DNA from: Asaia bogorensis
GTDB lineage: Bacteria; Pseudomonadota; Alphaproteobacteria; Acetobacterales; Acetobacteraceae
Direction: 5' to 3'
DNA: 64,000 bases
Assembly (NCBI GenBank): GCA_943333505.2
Contig: CALQTN020000004.1
Coordinates: 49,406-113,405, forward strand
The translations under genes and the position numbers were made by a program. Each line of letters starts with the position of its first letter. The first letter of the stretch is position 1. Shown here in pieces: positions 62,820 through 64,000 of the stretch. The notes beneath the pieces are model-generated. The model had not been told where the DNA came from, ran no database searches, and saw nothing but the letters and a program-made list of their open reading frames with translations.

Positions 62820-63113
62820 ATGGCCCGCAGCGCAATTCACCCCGGCGAACATTTGGCTGACGAGTTGCAGGAACTCGGCATCAGCGCCACCGAACTGGCG
62901 CGCCAGATCGAGCTGCCGGTCAACCGCATCACCCAGATCATCAATGGTCAGCGTGCCATTACTGCGGATACGGCTTTGCGCCTTGGGCACTGGTTCACGA
63001 CTGGCCCGGAGGTTTGGTTGAATTTGCAGCAACTCTATGAACTGCGGCGTGCTCAGGACGAAATTGGTACCATGGTTGAGCGCTTGCCAAAGCGTGTGAT
63101 GGAAGTGGATTAG
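62820..63113 (+). CDS. higA: HigA family antitoxin / XRE regulator
   Basis: 97 residues from the ATG at 62820, six bases after GGAG; ATGs at 62808 and 62817 are alternatives. HPGEHLADELQELGISATEL and ARQIELPVNRITQIINGQRA form the helix-turn-helix of the VapI/HigA group, and TALRLGHWFTTGPEVWLNLQ is the conserved dimerisation part. In most loci a HigB toxin gene lies directly upstream; here there is none within the visible sequence. Confidence 0.88.
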   Translation: MARSAIHPGEHLADELQELGISATELARQIELPVNRITQIINGQRAITADTALRLGHWFTTGPEVWLNLQQLYELRRAQDEIGTMVERLPKRVMEVD

Positions 63114-63350
63114 TGGGCATTCGGCCAACCCGGCAACCAAACGCATCGACACAGCTGGTCCAGATCCTGGTGCCCCCCCTGGGGCGAGGGCAGCATTAGC
63201 CACCGATAGAAATATCATATACCTGCCTGGGGCCGTATCAATTCTCCTGCCTGCCACCATTAGCGAATTCCATGCGGGCGTGCTTACAATGAAAATCGCA
63301 AATTCTACGTCGTCTAACTCAGGTGCATTGGATTCAATGTGGAGGTTGGA

Positions 63351-63878
63351 ATGCGTCAAGACATAAAGGATGGGCAGAAATCCGCCGATGTGCCCCGCAC
63401 TTCGACTGCCTTCCCACGGCATTCTGATTGGGTTAAGGGCGGAGCTGGATCGCCCCTTATTGCCGTGGTTGAAGCCAAAGATTTTAAGGCAGCAACGGAC
63501 TGGGTTAACAGCCGCCAACCGCCCTCTTACGCCCTGCCCGCACCATCTGTCGCAGCGCCCTCCATAGCGCCCCCAAGCCCCAGCAGCGCCGACGTAACCC
63601 CCGCCAGATCAGCCGAGTTCAAAACATTGCATGGAAATTTATATATGAAGAAATGCACTCGTTGCGGCGCGATGAAACCCGAGACACGGGAACATTTTGG
63701 CTCGACGCCGTCGGGCAACCTAAAAGGCTACTGTCGTACCTGCATGAATAATTATTCAAGAAAATATGAAGAAAATAACAAAGAAGGGCGCCGTCAGCGC
63801 GATGAAAAAAGAGCCCGCACGGATAATAATGCGAGATCATCGTTCAGCATTGATATAATACCAATTCCCACAGCCTAG
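63351..63878 (+). CDS. Zinc-ribbon protein, C-terminus probably created by IS insertion
   Basis: 175 residues from the ATG at 63351 with GGAGG upstream. A Pro/Ala-rich linker (about 55-88) leads to CTRCGAMKPETREHF...GYCRTCMNNYSRKYEEN, a C-x2-C/C-x2-C zinc site of the type found before HNH or endonuclease VII domains in phage and mobile genes. No nuclease domain follows; the basic tail ends in IDIIPIPTA, whose codons lie in what looks like the IS630 end. The 237 bases upstream show no gene. More AT-rich than the core genes. Confidence 0.55.
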   Translation: MRQDIKDGQKSADVPRTSTAFPRHSDWVKGGAGSPLIAVVEAKDFKAATDWVNSRQPPSYALPAPSVAAPSIAPPSPSSADVTPARSAEFKTLHGNLYMKKCTRCGAMKPETREHFGSTPSGNLKGYCRTCMNNYSRKYEENNKEGRRQRDEKRARTDNNARSSFSIDIIPIPTA

Positions 63879-64000
63879 TACCGATGTGCCCAGTCCCTCA
63901 ATCCGATTGTCATGATGCGCCATGGCTGATCGGTAAGTTTGTTCCAGGCGTGGCAGCAGTGGTCGACAATGTCGTCGTAGGACTGGAAGATGCGGTTTGA
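63853..64000 (-). mobile_element. IS630-family insertion sequence, end with transposase C-terminus (partial)
   Basis: The minus strand from the window edge reads SNRIFQSYDDIVDHCCHAWN, then QPWRIMTIGLRDWAH and a stop at 63875. This is the conserved C-terminus of IS630-family transposases (mariner-related, DDE, TA target). The element's end probably lies near 63853-63858, where TAATACCAATTCCCA begins, inside the neighbouring zinc-ribbon gene. The rest of the element is outside the window. Confidence 0.75.

Noticed and set aside
62091..63518. 475-codon minus-strand open frame at the right end
   Set aside because: It crosses the crotonase, hairpin repeat and antitoxin genes antisense; no start signal and no domain.
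1..64000. CRISPR arrays, tRNA or rRNA genes
   Set aside because: No regularly spaced repeat array was seen and no tRNA cloverleaf or rRNA segment was recognised on reading both strands; a dedicated scan would be needed to be certain.

Overview
The window is high-GC, densely packed DNA from an alphaproteobacterium. The best fit is a member of the Rhodospirillales, possibly close to the Acetobacteraceae. The basis is the TrcR/DUF1013 cell-cycle regulator, two YdcH-like small proteins, a DUF1192 protein, alphaproteobacterial-type sox, urt and ure gene orders, a 6S RNA directly upstream of the 5-formyl-THF cyclo-ligase gene, and a dispersed T-rich hairpin family at gene ends. No rRNA or tRNA was recognised, so the placement rests on gene content alone.

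Left part (1-18.1 kb): mostly single housekeeping or accessory genes. These are a partial dienelactone hydrolase, a kinase-less PAS-REC-Hpt signalling protein, a deoxyribosyltransferase, a TPR protein, a MOSC protein, the ydcH-purE-purK operon, trcR, an unidentified membrane protein, a flavin reductase, radC followed tightly by a formylglycine-type sulfatase and a GNAT gene, an MFS transporter and a chemoreceptor.

Nitrogen block (18.1-28.7 kb, all minus strand): urtABCDE (ABC urea importer) runs into ureDABCEFG (urease and its nickel-insertion chaperones). A well-formed sigma-54 promoter sits upstream of urtA, which points to control by nitrogen limitation.

Sulfur block (28.8-36.3 kb): soxYZBCD diverges from soxAX and an ArsR regulator that keeps both persulfide-sensing cysteines. 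A TauE/SafE-type exporter with an operator-like palindrome follows. The SoxD here is short and mono-heme, and a frameshifted small gene follows it.

Organophosphorus/oligopeptide block (36.5-46.0 kb, plus strand): a complete family-5 ABC importer (binding protein, two permeases, fused double ATPase), an MFS transporter, a phosphonate monoester hydrolase/phosphodiesterase and a second binding protein form one apparent operon. It ends at a cluster of three strong hairpins.

46-52 kb: a CPA1 antiporter, an LLM-family oxidoreductase, the 6S RNA-fau-ymdB group, then a small island. In the island two unrecognised, more AT-rich genes and a dehydrogenase remnant lie between ymdB and a diverged second copy of the ymdB 3' end. 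A long REP-like hairpin follows.

52-62.5 kb: a catabolic stretch. It holds a HisD-family dehydrogenase resembling the sulfopropanediol enzyme HpsN, an SDR, an EamA transporter, a two-subunit CoA-transferase, a split TPP decarboxylase of the sulfopyruvate/phosphonopyruvate type, an orphan binding protein, a PuuE-like deacetylase, a family III CoA-transferase and a crotonase lacking the hydratase glutamates. The right edge (62.5-64 kb) is accessory DNA: a truncated HigA-like antitoxin, an intact HigA, a zinc-ribbon gene and the end of an IS630-family transposase.
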